64,000 nucleotides of DNA from Vibrio pelagius (GTDB lineage Bacteria; Pseudomonadota; Gammaproteobacteria; Enterobacterales; Vibrionaceae). The notes below the pieces were generated by a model. That model was not told where the DNA came from. It did no database searches and saw only the letters and a list, made by a program, of their open reading frames with translations. The translations under genes and the position numbers were made by a program. Within the stretch, counting starts at the first letter, position 1. Each line of letters begins with the position of its first letter. Shown one piece after another: positions 15,330-25,235 of the stretch. The stretch is from positions 3,038,001-3,102,000 of the forward strand of contig NZ_AP025503.1 of NCBI RefSeq assembly GCF_024347575.1, read 5' to 3'.

Positions 15330-16880
15330 ATGAAGGTACTCAAAAACCCAGCGGTATGGCTCACAGCCATCGCTCTGACGGGCTGTAGCCAAACCCAACA
15401 GTCCATTTCAGAACCAGAAAAATCACCCGCCGCTAACCTAGATGCCCCAAGTACCATTCAGCCGCAAACCTTTATTATGCGTGGTCAGGTGGTTGTTGGA
15501 CATGAAAGCCGCACCTTTACGCCTTGTGGTAGCCAAGAGCAATACTGGTTAGATTTGTCACCAGAACTGGCACTAGAAGCTCAAGGACTCTCCAATACGC
15601 CCTATCAACCTATGTATGGTGAACTGATTGGCCACCTGACAGTGCCGAGTCAAACCGGATACAACGCCGATTTCACAGCTCGCTTTGTTGTTGACCAAGT
15701 CAATATTCTCACCGCCGAGAACCCCAACCGCTGTAGTCAACCACTCAAATCAACGCGTGCTTTTGGTAATGAACCTTTCTGGTCTGCACAATTCGATAAG
15801 AGCCAAGTGACCTACTCAAAAATAGGGGAGACGCCGCAAGCTTTTGAGATTCAATCAAGCCGCATGAGCAACGAGCAACGTCACTATCAATTAACCAGTA
15901 ACCAAGGTGGTGGCGAACTGCACCTTACTAACAGCCGCTGCAACGACACCATGAGTGATAGCTTATACGGCTGGAATGCCAAGCTCACTATTAATGATGA
16001 TTCTTACAAAGGCTGTGCTACGCTCTCGAATCAAGATACGACGCTACAGTGGGCTGATCGCTACTTTGCCAGCTCGACACAGAATACCGGTTTCTCGGTC
16101 ACTCTTGAGTTAAATTCCGATCACAGTGCAGTCACTACCTACTCATACAGCAATGGTGATGCTCCTATTATTGAACAAGGGTTCTGGCAGCAGCTCAATG
16201 CTGACCAAGTTCAAGTGGTAATGACGCGCCACCAGCAGCAATATCTCATCTCAGAACGCATTTTTACCCGTGAGAGTGGCAAGCTGACGGCGACAAAAGA
16301 GCGGGTCGGGAATGTTGTGTATCCGATCGCCGACGGTGGCCTAACGCTCTTTAAAATGAGAGAACAACAAGATCTAATCTCAACACCTAAATCCGCCGTC
16401 GATCTTACCCCACGGAATATCAACGGTAGCGATCAATTTGATCCCAAGGTCGACCGCGCGATCCGCGACTATTTTAAGATCCACAATACCTCAACAGATG
16501 ACACCCAGTATCGTTGGTTGACCTATGACCTCAATGGCGACGGGCAAGAGGAGTTCCTTGTACAACTGAATTGGTGTGGTTCTGGAGGATGTACCCTTCT
16601 GATTTTTGAAAACCATCAACAACAATGGCGCTTCAACAGCCGAGTGACTCTGGTACGAGGAAAGATCCACTTAGGAAAAGAGCAACATAATGGTTGGCAC
16701 GATCTTGTATTTAACGTCGGTGGTGGTGGCGCGACACCTGCGCAACATGCGCTGCAGTACTCAGGTGTTAGTTACCCACTTAACCCAAGTGTCGCCCCAA
16801 CAACGACGAGTGACAAAGTGAGTCAAGTCATTCTCTTTGCCGACGAGATCTCTCCGATGCAACAGGGAGTCAAACTCTAG
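15330..16880 (+). CDS. COG3650-like outer-membrane or periplasmic lipoprotein
   Basis: A 516-aa lipoprotein. The signal peptide ends in the lipobox LTGC (Cys 19), with Ser at +2, which suggests outer-membrane sorting. Residues about 60-130 form one beta-rich segment; TRAFGNEPFWSAQF near residue 145 is the hallmark of COG3650-type proteins; a lipocalin- or NlpE-like segment follows (about 245-340); the C terminus has a calcium-binding-like DLNGDGQEEFLVQ and a Gly-rich stretch. The ATG at 15330 has GAGGA upstream; an earlier TTG at 15309 is disfavoured. One base separates its stop from the next ATG, so it is co-transcribed with the DTW gene. The function is unknown. Confidence 0.75.
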   Translation: MKVLKNPAVWLTAIALTGCSQTQQSISEPEKSPAANLDAPSTIQPQTFIMRGQVVVGHESRTFTPCGSQEQYWLDLSPELALEAQGLSNTPYQPMYGELIGHLTVPSQTGYNADFTARFVVDQVNILTAENPNRCSQPLKSTRAFGNEPFWSAQFDKSQVTYSKIGETPQAFEIQSSRMSNEQRHYQLTSNQGGGELHLTNSRCNDTMSDSLYGWNAKLTINDDSYKGCATLSNQDTTLQWADRYFASSTQNTGFSVTLELNSDHSAVTTYSYSNGDAPIIEQGFWQQLNADQVQVVMTRHQQQYLISERIFTRESGKLTATKERVGNVVYPIADGGLTLFKMREQQDLISTPKSAVDLTPRNINGSDQFDPKVDRAIRDYFKIHNTSTDDTQYRWLTYDLNGDGQEEFLVQLNWCGSGGCTLLIFENHQQQWRFNSRVTLVRGKIHLGKEQHNGWHDLVFNVGGGGATPAQHALQYSGVSYPLNPSVAPTTTSDKVSQVILFADEISPMQQGVKL

Positions 16881-16881
16881 T

Positions 16882-17481
16882 ATGGAAAAGCGAGTTGCTT
16901 GCCAGCGATGCGGCTTCACTCATCAATGCATTTGTGCGCAGATACCTGCTCTTGAAAGCAAGGTGAACATTGCACTGCTTACTCATGAGAATGAGCTCAA
17001 ACGCGACACCAACACAGGAAAGCTGCTGCTGCAAACACTCCCCAACAGCCAAAGCTATGTTTGGCAACGCAAGAGTGCGCCAGCAGACTTAATGGCTATG
17101 ATTAATGATGATACGGTTCAGGCTTTGCTGCTGTTTCCCAGTGAGCAAAGTGTTGATGTCAGTGAGATTACTAAGGTGTACCCTGTCGCGAATAAAAAGC
17201 GACTGTTTATTGTGCTTGATGGAACATGGCAAGAAGCTAAGAAGATGATGAACAAAAGCCCGTGGTTGCAGAGTATTCCACAGGTACACCTCACCCCTAA
17301 CTTAGATTCAGCCTATACCTTAAGGCGCAACCAAGATACTGGGCATTTATGTACCTGTGAGGTGGGAAGCTTGTTACTGAATCAATTAGGTGAAATCGAT
17401 CAAGCTCAACAGCTAAACCATTACTTTCATCACTACCTAAAGGTCTTCCAAGCAGATAAAAGCGGCCACGCCCTTAAGTAG
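16882..17481 (+). CDS. DTW domain tRNA-uridine aminocarboxypropyltransferase-like protein
   Basis: A 199-aa protein of the DTW family, whose characterised members use SAM to add an aminocarboxypropyl group to uridine in tRNA (acp3U). It shows an N-terminal zinc-ribbon pattern CQRCGFTHQCICAQ, VLDGTWQEAKKM containing the D-x-T-W motif, and a C-terminal CTCEVG. The frame extends upstream inside the lipoprotein gene, but the ATG at 16882, directly before the Cys motif, fits the family. Whether it is the TapT orthologue cannot be said without alignment. Confidence 0.82.
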   Translation: MEKRVACQRCGFTHQCICAQIPALESKVNIALLTHENELKRDTNTGKLLLQTLPNSQSYVWQRKSAPADLMAMINDDTVQALLLFPSEQSVDVSEITKVYPVANKKRLFIVLDGTWQEAKKMMNKSPWLQSIPQVHLTPNLDSAYTLRRNQDTGHLCTCEVGSLLLNQLGEIDQAQQLNHYFHHYLKVFQADKSGHALK

Positions 17482-17485
17482 AATC

Positions 17486-17511
17486 AAAGAGCGAGACTTG
17501 GCTCGCTCTTT
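17486..17511. terminator. Bidirectional terminator between the DTW and FIST genes
   Basis: AAAGAGCGAG and CTCGCTCTTT form a perfect 10-bp stem with a 6-nt loop between two converging genes. The flanking T or A tracts are short. Confidence 0.8.
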
Positions 17512-17512
17512 A

Positions 17513-17528
17513 CGTTTCACGTGAAACA
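17513..17528. promoter_or_regulatory. Candidate parS site (ParB1 binding, chromosome 1)
   Basis: CGTTTCACGTGAAACA matches the widespread bacterial parS consensus TGTTTCACGTGAAACA at 15 of 16 positions; the inner 14 bases (17514-17527) are a perfect palindrome. It lies in a 60-bp convergent intergenic gap. Origin-proximal parS sites of this type bind ParB and seed chromosome segregation in Vibrio chromosome 1. Confidence 0.88.
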
Positions 17529-17541
17529 ACTTGTTTGAATA

Positions 17542-20037
17542 TCAGAACAAACGCCTTGGTTCGCCGACGAAATAACCTTGTAAGTAGTCGACACCCATAT
17601 CCTCAGCAATACGACACACCTCTTGATTATGAACAAACTCCGCCACAGTTTTGGCATTGAGTATCTGGCATAAACTGACCAACTGCTCCGCTATTTTTCG
17701 CTGCTTTCTATCCTGGTCAATATTGCGAATTAAACTACCATCAAGCTTAATCACCTGAGGTTCCAGTTTGAGGATCTCATCAATATTGGAATAACCAGAG
17801 CCAAAGTCATCCACAATGATGTTCACACCAAGCTCTCTAAAATGATTACAGATTTCAATCAAGCGGCCATAATCTTTGATCTGCTCGGTCTCTAACACCT
17901 CTAAACCGATACGCTGAGGGTGACTAATGCTTTTGATCGCTTGCTCAAGGTGGAGCACTGTTTTCTCATTGGTAAAATCTTGCGGTGCAAGATTAATGCT
18001 GAATGAATCGGTACGATTTCTCATAAAGTCAAAGGTACGAGAAATCATTTGACGGCTTAAACGAGTGTAAAGGTGAGTCCCTTCGATAATCGGTAAAAAG
18101 CGTCCCGGGGTAATCAACTCACCCTCTTCTTCGATTCGAACCAAGCATTCATAGCTCTCTACTTGGTGAGAGTGAGCTGAAACGATCGGCTGGGCACAGG
18201 CAACAACGTTCTGATTCATCACTGCCCGGCTAACGCAAGATAACCAACTTAGCTGTTCTTGACGCTGCTTTTCTAACTGCACTAAGGTCTTAGCGTTAAC
18301 CAAATGCTTATTTTGACTCACAGCACTGCGGCGCGCATCGATGGATTTCAACAATAAGTCATCAATTGATGTGGTTGGAAAATCACGACGACTGGCAATC
18401 CCGGCACCAATCGAGACTGACAAGTAATCAATATCAGGTAGCCCCATCGGTTCAAAGTTTACATGCTCAGTCTCATCCGCAAATTTAGAGAAGCGTTGCT
18501 GTATGTATTCATCGCTGGCTAAGCTATCGAAGACTACCGCCCACTCGCCAATCCCCACACTATATAACTGACACTCTTGTTCGAAATAGCGAGTCAATGA
18601 GCTTTGAAAGTGATCACTCAAGTCATTGAGCAGCTTATCTCCCACGCGATAACCGTATTTCTCATTAATCTGACTAAATGTCGTGATCTTCAGGGTAAGC
18701 AAATGGCTAGCACCACTCATTCGAGCCAACCTTTCGCGCAACACACTTCGGTTGGGTAAGCCAGTACGACGATCAACACGATAACTAGCCGTTAGAGCGT
18801 TGGCCTGCTGCTGAATTTTATTAACCATACTGTTGTTCATGTCATCGACATCCATTAAGGCATTGCGAATCAATGAAAACAACGGTGAGATATTGCTAGC
18901 AGGCTGACTACTTAACTGGCGGCAACTAGCGTTGTCGCCTTCACTCAGTGCCATATAAGTTAGGCTATGATGCAACAGGCGTTGCTGGCCTTGCTCATAG
19001 AACAGTTCACCCATGCAGTAGACACCGTAAGTGTCTGTCAATTTCTGGAAGATCTCGACCTCTTGATTTCCTTCAATGAAATCCAAACGAGAGGTGCAGT
19101 TATAGACAAAAAAGCATTCAGGTGAGTGTAAAGCCGTTTGCTCAACCTCCAACCTCACCTGCTCTAAAGTCAATGAGGGGTGATCGTAGCAAAAGCGCAC
19201 CTCTTCACCGACTTGAAATTCACCACTGAATTCCATCTCTCCGTTTTCAGCAATCTTGATCGGTAAGTAGATATTCTGTTGTTTTGGGTCACCAACCATC
19301 AAAGGGAAGTTATTCAGTTGTTCGAAAGGGACTTCGAGACCATCGGCTAGATAGCGATTATAAAGCTCCCTAATGGGTACGCCATCCAGTTGAATCAAAC
19401 GATGACCTTGTGCTGCGGTAACACGAAAGGTTTTGCCAATTGGGTTCCACTCGGTGAAATAACCTCGATTTACAACAAGCTTCTCACTGTGTAGCGCAGC
19501 CATCACATAGGCGCCTTGATAACAGCGTCCGTTCCTCATCACCCAACGTCCAGATGGGGTTATGGTCGATGCACCTCCACAGATTGGAATATTCAGAGCA
19601 GAACGATCAAAGGCATAAAAGAGGTTGTTTTTATCAAATGTCAGACAGTCAGCAAAACAGATTGCGGTTTGCGTACCATCGTGGCACTCCAGATGACGTA
19701 ACATATCATCGCTATCACGAATCAAATCATCACTGTATGAAACCGTGGCGGAGCTTATGGTTGTCGAAGAGAACCAACTAAAGACCACCAGCAATCCTTG
19801 GTGCCTTAGCTCGCCCCTATCAATAAAATGTTCTGCACTGCAGCCGATGGAAGTACAGTCAGGGAAACGCGCGTGAATAATCTGGCACGCAGACTCCACT
19901 CTCTCTTGCTCAAAAGAAGAGAAAACCTGGACCAAAAGCGTATCGCTCGTTCGGAAACTCACAGTCTCTAACTCAACTGCAAGCTGCTTTAAATCATCTA
20001 TAAAGAGAGAAAATGACTGCATAACCACATTAATCAC
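17542..20037 (-). CDS. FIST-GGDEF-EAL protein, probable c-di-GMP phosphodiesterase (copy 1)
   Basis: An 831-aa cytoplasmic protein: FIST_N sensor (about 30-235; IGCSAEHFIDRGEL), FIST_C (about 240-385), a GGDEF-like domain (about 420-575) and a C-terminal EAL domain (about 590-831). The GGDEF signature is degenerate (GIGEW), so no cyclase activity is expected. The EAL domain has ECLVR in place of EALxR but keeps NLAPQDF, LEVLETEQI, VDDFGSGYSN, IKLDGSLI, AEFVH and YLQGYF, consistent with active phosphodiesterase. FIST domains are thought to sense small ligands. It is a paralogue of the gene at 20226-22721. Two Met codons lie near the start (20037 and 20022), neither with a strong ribosome-binding site. 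Confidence 0.88.
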   Translation of the reverse strand: MINVVMQSFSLFIDDLKQLAVELETVSFRTSDTLLVQVFSSFEQERVESACQIIHARFPDCTSIGCSAEHFIDRGELRHQGLLVVFSWFSSTTISSATVSYSDDLIRDSDDMLRHLECHDGTQTAICFADCLTFDKNNLFYAFDRSALNIPICGGASTITPSGRWVMRNGRCYQGAYVMAALHSEKLVVNRGYFTEWNPIGKTFRVTAAQGHRLIQLDGVPIRELYNRYLADGLEVPFEQLNNFPLMVGDPKQQNIYLPIKIAENGEMEFSGEFQVGEEVRFCYDHPSLTLEQVRLEVEQTALHSPECFFVYNCTSRLDFIEGNQEVEIFQKLTDTYGVYCMGELFYEQGQQRLLHHSLTYMALSEGDNASCRQLSSQPASNISPLFSLIRNALMDVDDMNNSMVNKIQQQANALTASYRVDRRTGLPNRSVLRERLARMSGASHLLTLKITTFSQINEKYGYRVGDKLLNDLSDHFQSSLTRYFEQECQLYSVGIGEWAVVFDSLASDEYIQQRFSKFADETEHVNFEPMGLPDIDYLSVSIGAGIASRRDFPTTSIDDLLLKSIDARRSAVSQNKHLVNAKTLVQLEKQRQEQLSWLSCVSRAVMNQNVVACAQPIVSAHSHQVESYECLVRIEEEGELITPGRFLPIIEGTHLYTRLSRQMISRTFDFMRNRTDSFSINLAPQDFTNEKTVLHLEQAIKSISHPQRIGLEVLETEQIKDYGRLIEICNHFRELGVNIIVDDFGSGYSNIDEILKLEPQVIKLDGSLIRNIDQDRKQRKIAEQLVSLCQILNAKTVAEFVHNQEVCRIAEDMGVDYLQGYFVGEPRRLF

Positions 20038-20225
20038 TGCATTAATGACTCGTTATTGTGCTGATTATCGATAAGTCTTGCACGTATTAGTTACTATCAC
20101 CCTGTGAGATCTGTGAACTCAGTAAAAGGTGGTTCCCTAATAAATCATAGAGTATGCAGCGAATTTCTCGATAACTGTATGCACATCACACTGTGTAGTG
20201 GGAGCATTTAATCGAAACATGTTCG

Positions 20226-22721
20226 TTAGAACAAACGTTTAGGTTCACCAAAGTAATAGCCTTGCAGGTAGTCAATGCCCATCTCTTCCGCTAGTTCACA
20301 CACCTGTTGATTGTGAACAAACTCCGCAACCGTCTTAGCATTAAACACCTTACATAACTTGACCAACTGAGCGGCAATACTGCGCTGTTTTGGGTCTTTA
20401 TCAATGTTACGGATCAGGCTACCATCGAGCTTAATGATCTGCGGTTCTAATTTGATGATTTCATCAATGTTAGAGTAACCAGAGCCAAAGTCATCAACGA
20501 TAATTCGAGCACCCAAAGTTCTGAAGTGATCACACACTTCAATCATTCGTCCGTAATCTTTGATCTGCTCAGACTCCAGCACTTCTAAACCTAGCCTTGT
20601 TGGGTCGTTCATACCTTGAATCGCCGCCTCTAGAATCATCAAGGTTTTATCACTCAATAGATCTTGTGGTGACAAATTAATCGAGAATGCACCCTGCTTG
20701 TCTGCCATATAACCAATCGTGTTCTTAATCATATGACGACTCAAGCGCGTGTAGAGATGCGTGTCAGCAATGATAGGCAGAAACTTACCTGGAGGTACTA
20801 TAGCCCTGTCGTCCATAATGCGTACCAAACACTCTTGGCTCACCTCTTGATGACTGCCCGCAGCGACGATAGGTTGTGTGTAAGTGATGATATTCTGACT
20901 TAAAATGGCACGACTCACACAAGAGAGCCAACCCAACTGGTCTTTACGGTCTTCTTCACTGACCTGAATGTCTTTGGCGTTAGTAATATGGGTATTGTTA
21001 CGCACCCCATAGCGCCGTGCTTCAATGGCTTTTAGCAGGATCTCTTCACCAGTATCTTCAGTAAAGTCACAGCGGCTAGCAAAGCCACCACACAGCGACA
21101 CTGAGAGATAATCTACATCAGCTAAACCGTAGGGTTCAAAGTTGATGTGCTCGATGTCATCGGCAAACTGAGCAAAACGGTATTTAATCCGCTCACTTTC
21201 TACCTTTGCATCAAAAATGATCGCCCACTCACCGATACCAATACTAAACAGTTCGACTCGCTCAAGAGAGTCTTGCTTCACATTGTTATGCAGTCGCTCA
21301 ATAAAATGATTAGAGAGGTCTCTTAGCAGTTGGTCACCCACTTGGTAACCATACTTTTCATTCACTTGGTGGAAATTAGTCAGCTTTAAGGTGAGCAGAT
21401 GCTCCGAACTCTTGATGCTATTGAGCTGCTCTTTAAGCACAATACGATTTGGTAAACCAGTACGCGAATCTACGCGATAACTTTCAGTAAGACGGCGCGC
21501 CTGTTGATGAAGCTTCTTCTCCATCTGGCTGTTCATATGGTCAAGATCAGCCACGGCATTTCTCACCAAATTAAGCAGTGGCGACACCATCGAATCAGTG
21601 TGAGCACCCGTTCGACTGTATTCAATCAACTCATGGGATTCACGCATCGCGACGTAGGTCAGGCTATGGTGTAAGATCTCTTGTTGAGTATCCGTTCGAT
21701 ACAACTCACCCATGCAGTAGGCACCGCATGCATCAACAATCCCTTCAAACGGCTTGAGTTCAGTTCGACTATCAATGAACTCTAATCGTGAAACACAGTT
21801 ATAGATCATCACCGATTCCGGCTGGTGCATCGCCAGTACTTCCGCACCATGACGTACCTTTTCTGCCGTTAGTGACGGATGGTTATAGCAGAATTGAGCC
21901 TCTTCACCGACTTGCCAAGCACTATCAAATTCAATACTGCCATCATCATTGATTCGCAATGGAGTCGAGATCCCCTTCTTTTTGCCTGATTCACGATACA
22001 GTGGGAAGCTCATTAACTGACTAAAGGGGATGTCTTTACCATCGGCGAGATAGTGCTTGAACACGTCAATCGCGGGCTTATCATTGAGGCTGTACAACCG
22101 ACGTCCCTCCGCACGAGTTACCTTAAGCTTCATGCCGATCGGATTCCACTCAGAATAAGCGCCCGACCACACCTTCAAATTGGGATTATGCAGCGCCACT
22201 GCAACACAGGCGTGCTGATAGGTCTGGCCGTTATACATCACCCATCGCCCATAAGTGTTCTCATGGCACAAACCACCAGCAACTGGCACTGAATAAGGCA
22301 GTGTGTCAAAGCCGGAATAGATTGGGTAGTCACAGCCCTCGACTTGGTCACAAATGCTGATAACGGTTTGGCTGATCTCAGTCAGGTTCAGTGCGTTAAC
22401 TAGCGCTAATCCATCCAGCCCAGTTTTGCCGCTAAATGGTACAATAGTAGAACTTAGCGTCGTCTCTTCAAACTCACTAATCATCAACAAGCTGCCGCAG
22501 CTTACCTGACGGTTATTGTGAATAATATGCTGAGCGCTCTGACCTATTAGAGTCGCATCTTTGAGGTAAGTCAGTGTGATATCGGCTAGACGGCTCGCTG
22601 ATTGACTGGAAAGTGTGGAGTGTAACTGGATTAGGTACTGCTTCTTGGCATGCCACTCTTTTTGTTGCAGATAGGATTCTAAGGACTCCTCAGAGGTTAC
22701 GAGAAAAGTATAGGTATGCAT
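20226..22721 (-). CDS. FIST-GGDEF-EAL protein, probable c-di-GMP phosphodiesterase (copy 2)
   Basis: Paralogue of the gene downstream, with the same domains in the same order: FIST_N, FIST_C, degenerate GGDEF (GIGEW) and EAL (ECLVR, NLSPQDLL, LEVLESEQI, VDDFGSGYSN, IKLDGSLI, YLQGYYFGEP). The frame is open to a TTG at 22757, but the ATG at 22721 has AAGG at good spacing and gives 831 residues, exactly the length of the other copy. The two differ most in the FIST_N half and are nearly the same in the last 100 residues, which suggests a tandem duplication followed by divergence of ligand sensing. Confidence 0.88.
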   Translation of the reverse strand: MHTYTFLVTSEESLESYLQQKEWHAKKQYLIQLHSTLSSQSASRLADITLTYLKDATLIGQSAQHIIHNNRQVSCGSLLMISEFEETTLSSTIVPFSGKTGLDGLALVNALNLTEISQTVISICDQVEGCDYPIYSGFDTLPYSVPVAGGLCHENTYGRWVMYNGQTYQHACVAVALHNPNLKVWSGAYSEWNPIGMKLKVTRAEGRRLYSLNDKPAIDVFKHYLADGKDIPFSQLMSFPLYRESGKKKGISTPLRINDDGSIEFDSAWQVGEEAQFCYNHPSLTAEKVRHGAEVLAMHQPESVMIYNCVSRLEFIDSRTELKPFEGIVDACGAYCMGELYRTDTQQEILHHSLTYVAMRESHELIEYSRTGAHTDSMVSPLLNLVRNAVADLDHMNSQMEKKLHQQARRLTESYRVDSRTGLPNRIVLKEQLNSIKSSEHLLTLKLTNFHQVNEKYGYQVGDQLLRDLSNHFIERLHNNVKQDSLERVELFSIGIGEWAIIFDAKVESERIKYRFAQFADDIEHINFEPYGLADVDYLSVSLCGGFASRCDFTEDTGEEILLKAIEARRYGVRNNTHITNAKDIQVSEEDRKDQLGWLSCVSRAILSQNIITYTQPIVAAGSHQEVSQECLVRIMDDRAIVPPGKFLPIIADTHLYTRLSRHMIKNTIGYMADKQGAFSINLSPQDLLSDKTLMILEAAIQGMNDPTRLGLEVLESEQIKDYGRMIEVCDHFRTLGARIIVDDFGSGYSNIDEIIKLEPQIIKLDGSLIRNIDKDPKQRSIAAQLVKLCKVFNAKTVAEFVHNQQVCELAEEMGIDYLQGYYFGEPKRLF

Positions 22722-22880
22722 GCCAAGCCTTGTTGTAATCGTATTAAGAGAGGACAACGGCTTTAGTGGATATTAATACGATGAAAGCAGCTGCCGATTA
22801 AAAAAGCTTCAATAGCTTCTTAAACGGCAGTTAATGTAGCAAGACCCTACAATAAATGCGACATAAGCTTATTGTAGCGA

Positions 22881-23597
22881 TTAAATTAGTCGCATAAGAT
22901 CTCGTAATTGTGAAATTTCGATATCAGGCAACACACGAGCTTTCGATGCTTGCTGAATATTCATATTTTTATCATTAAACCAGCACGCCTGATAGCCACT
23001 GACTTTAGCGCCGTAAACATCACTCACTAAGTGATCACCAACATGCAAAATATGTTCAGCTTTAATGCCTAGATGCTCTTGTGCTTGATTAAACATATCT
23101 GGGTATGGCTTGGCTCTACCATCAGGCCCAGCTTTCAATATCAACTGGAAGTAATCTCCTAGCCCAATTTTATGTGGGTCAACGTTACCGTTAGTGATTG
23201 CGACTAAAGGCAGTTTTTCACGCAAGGCTTGCATCACGCGATGCGTCTCTTGAGGGACATCGACTTGGTTTCTCAGCCACAACGCATGCTCAATACCCGA
23301 CTTAGCCGCTGCTGTCGCCTGCGCTTCTGCGTAACCAAGCTGCATCAATCCTTGTTTGATCTGCGTTTCACGCCACAAAGTGACATCATGCTTTAGCTCA
23401 GGATTGGTCTGTGCAACTTGGACCTTCACTTGATGCCACTCATTCAGCGACAAAGAAGACGACACTGGATGCTCAGTGAACAGCCAATTCGCCATCTCCT
23501 TTTCCACTTTCATGATCACAGGCCAGTTATCGTAAAGCGTATCGTCTAGGTCAAACGTCATCGCCTTAATTGGGTTCAATCCACGGTAGAGTTGCAT
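22881..23597 (-). CDS. yigB: HAD phosphatase YigB (riboflavin pathway)
   Basis: A 238-aa HAD-IA hydrolase. In E. coli YigB is one of the phosphatases removing phosphate from 5-amino-6-(5-phospho-D-ribitylamino)uracil in riboflavin synthesis. Motif I is MTFDLDDTLYDN, motif II is VAITNGN and motifs III/IV are GRAKPYPDMF and ILHVGDHLVSDVYGA. It follows xerC by 9 bp, the E. coli order dapF-DUF484-xerC-yigB, so it is the last gene of this operon. Confidence 0.9.
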   Translation of the reverse strand: MQLYRGLNPIKAMTFDLDDTLYDNWPVIMKVEKEMANWLFTEHPVSSSLSLNEWHQVKVQVAQTNPELKHDVTLWRETQIKQGLMQLGYAEAQATAAAKSGIEHALWLRNQVDVPQETHRVMQALREKLPLVAITNGNVDPHKIGLGDYFQLILKAGPDGRAKPYPDMFNQAQEHLGIKAEHILHVGDHLVSDVYGAKVSGYQACWFNDKNMNIQQASKARVLPDIEISQLRDLMRLI

Positions 23598-23606
23598 CAG
23601 TGCCTC

Positions 23607-24539
23607 TTATTCTTTGCTTCTTTTACGAGCTCTTGGGTGCGCCTGATCGTACGCTTGTGCCAAGTGTTGAAAGTCCAAGTGAGTATAGATTTGGGTTGTT
23701 GAGATGTGTTCATGCCCTAAGAGCTCTTGAACCGCCCTTAAGTTCTGACTGGATTCCAGTACATGAGTCGCAAACGAGTGACGAAGCTTGTGTGGGCTAA
23801 TGTGACTAGCCACCGCCTGCTTCTTACCCCACTCTTCCATACGCTTCTGAACACTGCGATGCGAAATACGCGTACCGAGCTTAGAGACAAACAGTGCAGG
23901 CTCTCCAGGTGCGGCAAATTCACCACGCACTTTAAGCCATTTCTCAACACACTCTTTAGCCTGACCAGAAAAAGGTGCCTTACGCTCTTTATCACCCTTA
24001 CCGATAACTCGAATCTCACCCTGACGCGCCTGAATATCTTTCAGATTGATGCCCACCAGTTCGGCAAGACGTAGACCTGCACCGTACATCACCTCCATCA
24101 TGGCGCGATCACGAATCGCCAAAGGATCGCTTTCATCGACCTCAAGCAGCTGCCCTACTTCATCGACATCAAGGTTCTTGGGTAACGGACGCTGCTTACG
24201 CGGTGCTGATACGCCCTTGGCTGGGTTTGCCGAGATCTCACCTCGCAGTACCAAGAAATCAAAGAAACTGCGTAATGAGGAGAGGCGTGTCGCTAAGCTG
24301 CTCGCCTTAATCCCTTCACGCATGCCTTTACTGGCTAGCTGGCGCACCCATGCAGCGTCAACTTGCTGCCAGTCTTTAAGACCTAGAGTCACTAATTGGG
24401 CTGCCATGGTTTCTAGCTGCTGTTTATAATTGCGTTGCGTGTGCAGGCTCAGACCTTTCTCGCTTCTTAGGTATTCATAGAAGCGAGAAAGTGGTTTTTG
24501 AAGACTATTGGGAAGAGGTGTGTTGGGCTCTAGGCTCAT
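23607..24539 (-). CDS. xerC: Site-specific tyrosine recombinase XerC
   Basis: A 310-aa tyrosine recombinase that acts with XerD at dif to resolve chromosome dimers. It has the N-terminal core-binding domain ([20 protein letters not shown]) and the catalytic domain with [11 protein letters not shown] (Arg I), [12 protein letters not shown] (His-x-x-Arg) and [14 protein letters not shown] (His and nucleophile Tyr). The frame is open upstream to 24581, but [10 protein letters not shown] at 24539 suits the family length. It overlaps the end of the DUF484 gene by 35 bp, consistent with translational coupling. Confidence 0.95.
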   Translation of the reverse strand: MSLEPNTPLPNSLQKPLSRFYEYLRSEKGLSLHTQRNYKQQLETMAAQLVTLGLKDWQQVDAAWVRQLASKGMREGIKASSLATRLSSLRSFFDFLVLRGEISANPAKGVSAPRKQRPLPKNLDVDEVGQLLEVDESDPLAIRDRAMMEVMYGAGLRLAELVGINLKDIQARQGEIRVIGKGDKERKAPFSGQAKECVEKWLKVRGEFAAPGEPALFVSKLGTRISHRSVQKRMEEWGKKQAVASHISPHKLRHSFATHVLESSQNLRAVQELLGHEHISTTQIYTHLDFQHLAQAYDQAHPRARKRSKE

Positions 24540-25206
24540 TATCAATCTGCCAAGGTAAGGTCTCTGCCATATGAGCAACAACGAGTGCTAAATGACGCAA
24601 GAAAAGGGTGTCCATGTAGGGCTGAAAGTGACCACCATCTTCACTAGAGAAGGCCAGCAACCCAATCGGAGACTGTTTTGCCAATGGTAGCACTACATAC
24701 GATCCTAGCTCAGGAGCCGATTGTTCGCCAAATAGGTCTTGGCGATCGGTCTTTCTCAAACGCCCAAGATACGCATCTTTCCCATTAAGGTGGTTCAACG
24801 AGAATTTCGCGTAACCCTCATCACTAAGCTGATAGAAACCGCTCTGAGAAAGAATACGCACATACGCTTTCAAGCCAAGTTCAGTCGCCTTCTGCTCTAC
24901 CGCTTTGATCACCTGCATGAAGTCACGACACTTCAGTACTTGATCTTGCAGTGCCATAAACTCATAAAAGGTTTTATCGTTATTGGCTGCCAGTGACATT
25001 AAGCTGGTGATCTCTTCTTCAAGCTCTTCAATGCGCTGTCGCTGACGCTTCAACTGCACTTCGACCAAAGAGACAGCACCCTGCTCTACATTGTTAATCG
25101 CCAAGCGATCCACCAGCTCTTTCCTATCTTGGAAGAAATCTGGGTTATCACGCAAATATTCAGCAACCACTTCTGCCGTTAGCGCATCGGCTTCTACGTA
25201 AGACAA
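24505..25206 (-). CDS. DUF484 family protein
   Basis: A 233-aa protein between dapF and xerC, the fixed position of DUF484 genes (yigA in E. coli). The N-terminal part ([18 protein letters not shown]) is typical of the family; a coiled-coil stretch ([20 protein letters not shown]) and a GAF-like C-terminal domain (about 90-225; [19 protein letters not shown]) follow. The function is unknown. Confidence 0.9.
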   Translation of the reverse strand: MSYVEADALTAEVVAEYLRDNPDFFQDRKELVDRLAINNVEQGAVSLVEVQLKRQRQRIEELEEEITSLMSLAANNDKTFYEFMALQDQVLKCRDFMQVIKAVEQKATELGLKAYVRILSQSGFYQLSDEGYAKFSLNHLNGKDAYLGRLRKTDRQDLFGEQSAPELGSYVVLPLAKQSPIGLLAFSSEDGGHFQPYMDTLFLRHLALVVAHMAETLPWQIDNEPRAQHTSSQ

Positions 25207-25235
25207 AACCTATCCTTATTTATTATTCATGGTGA

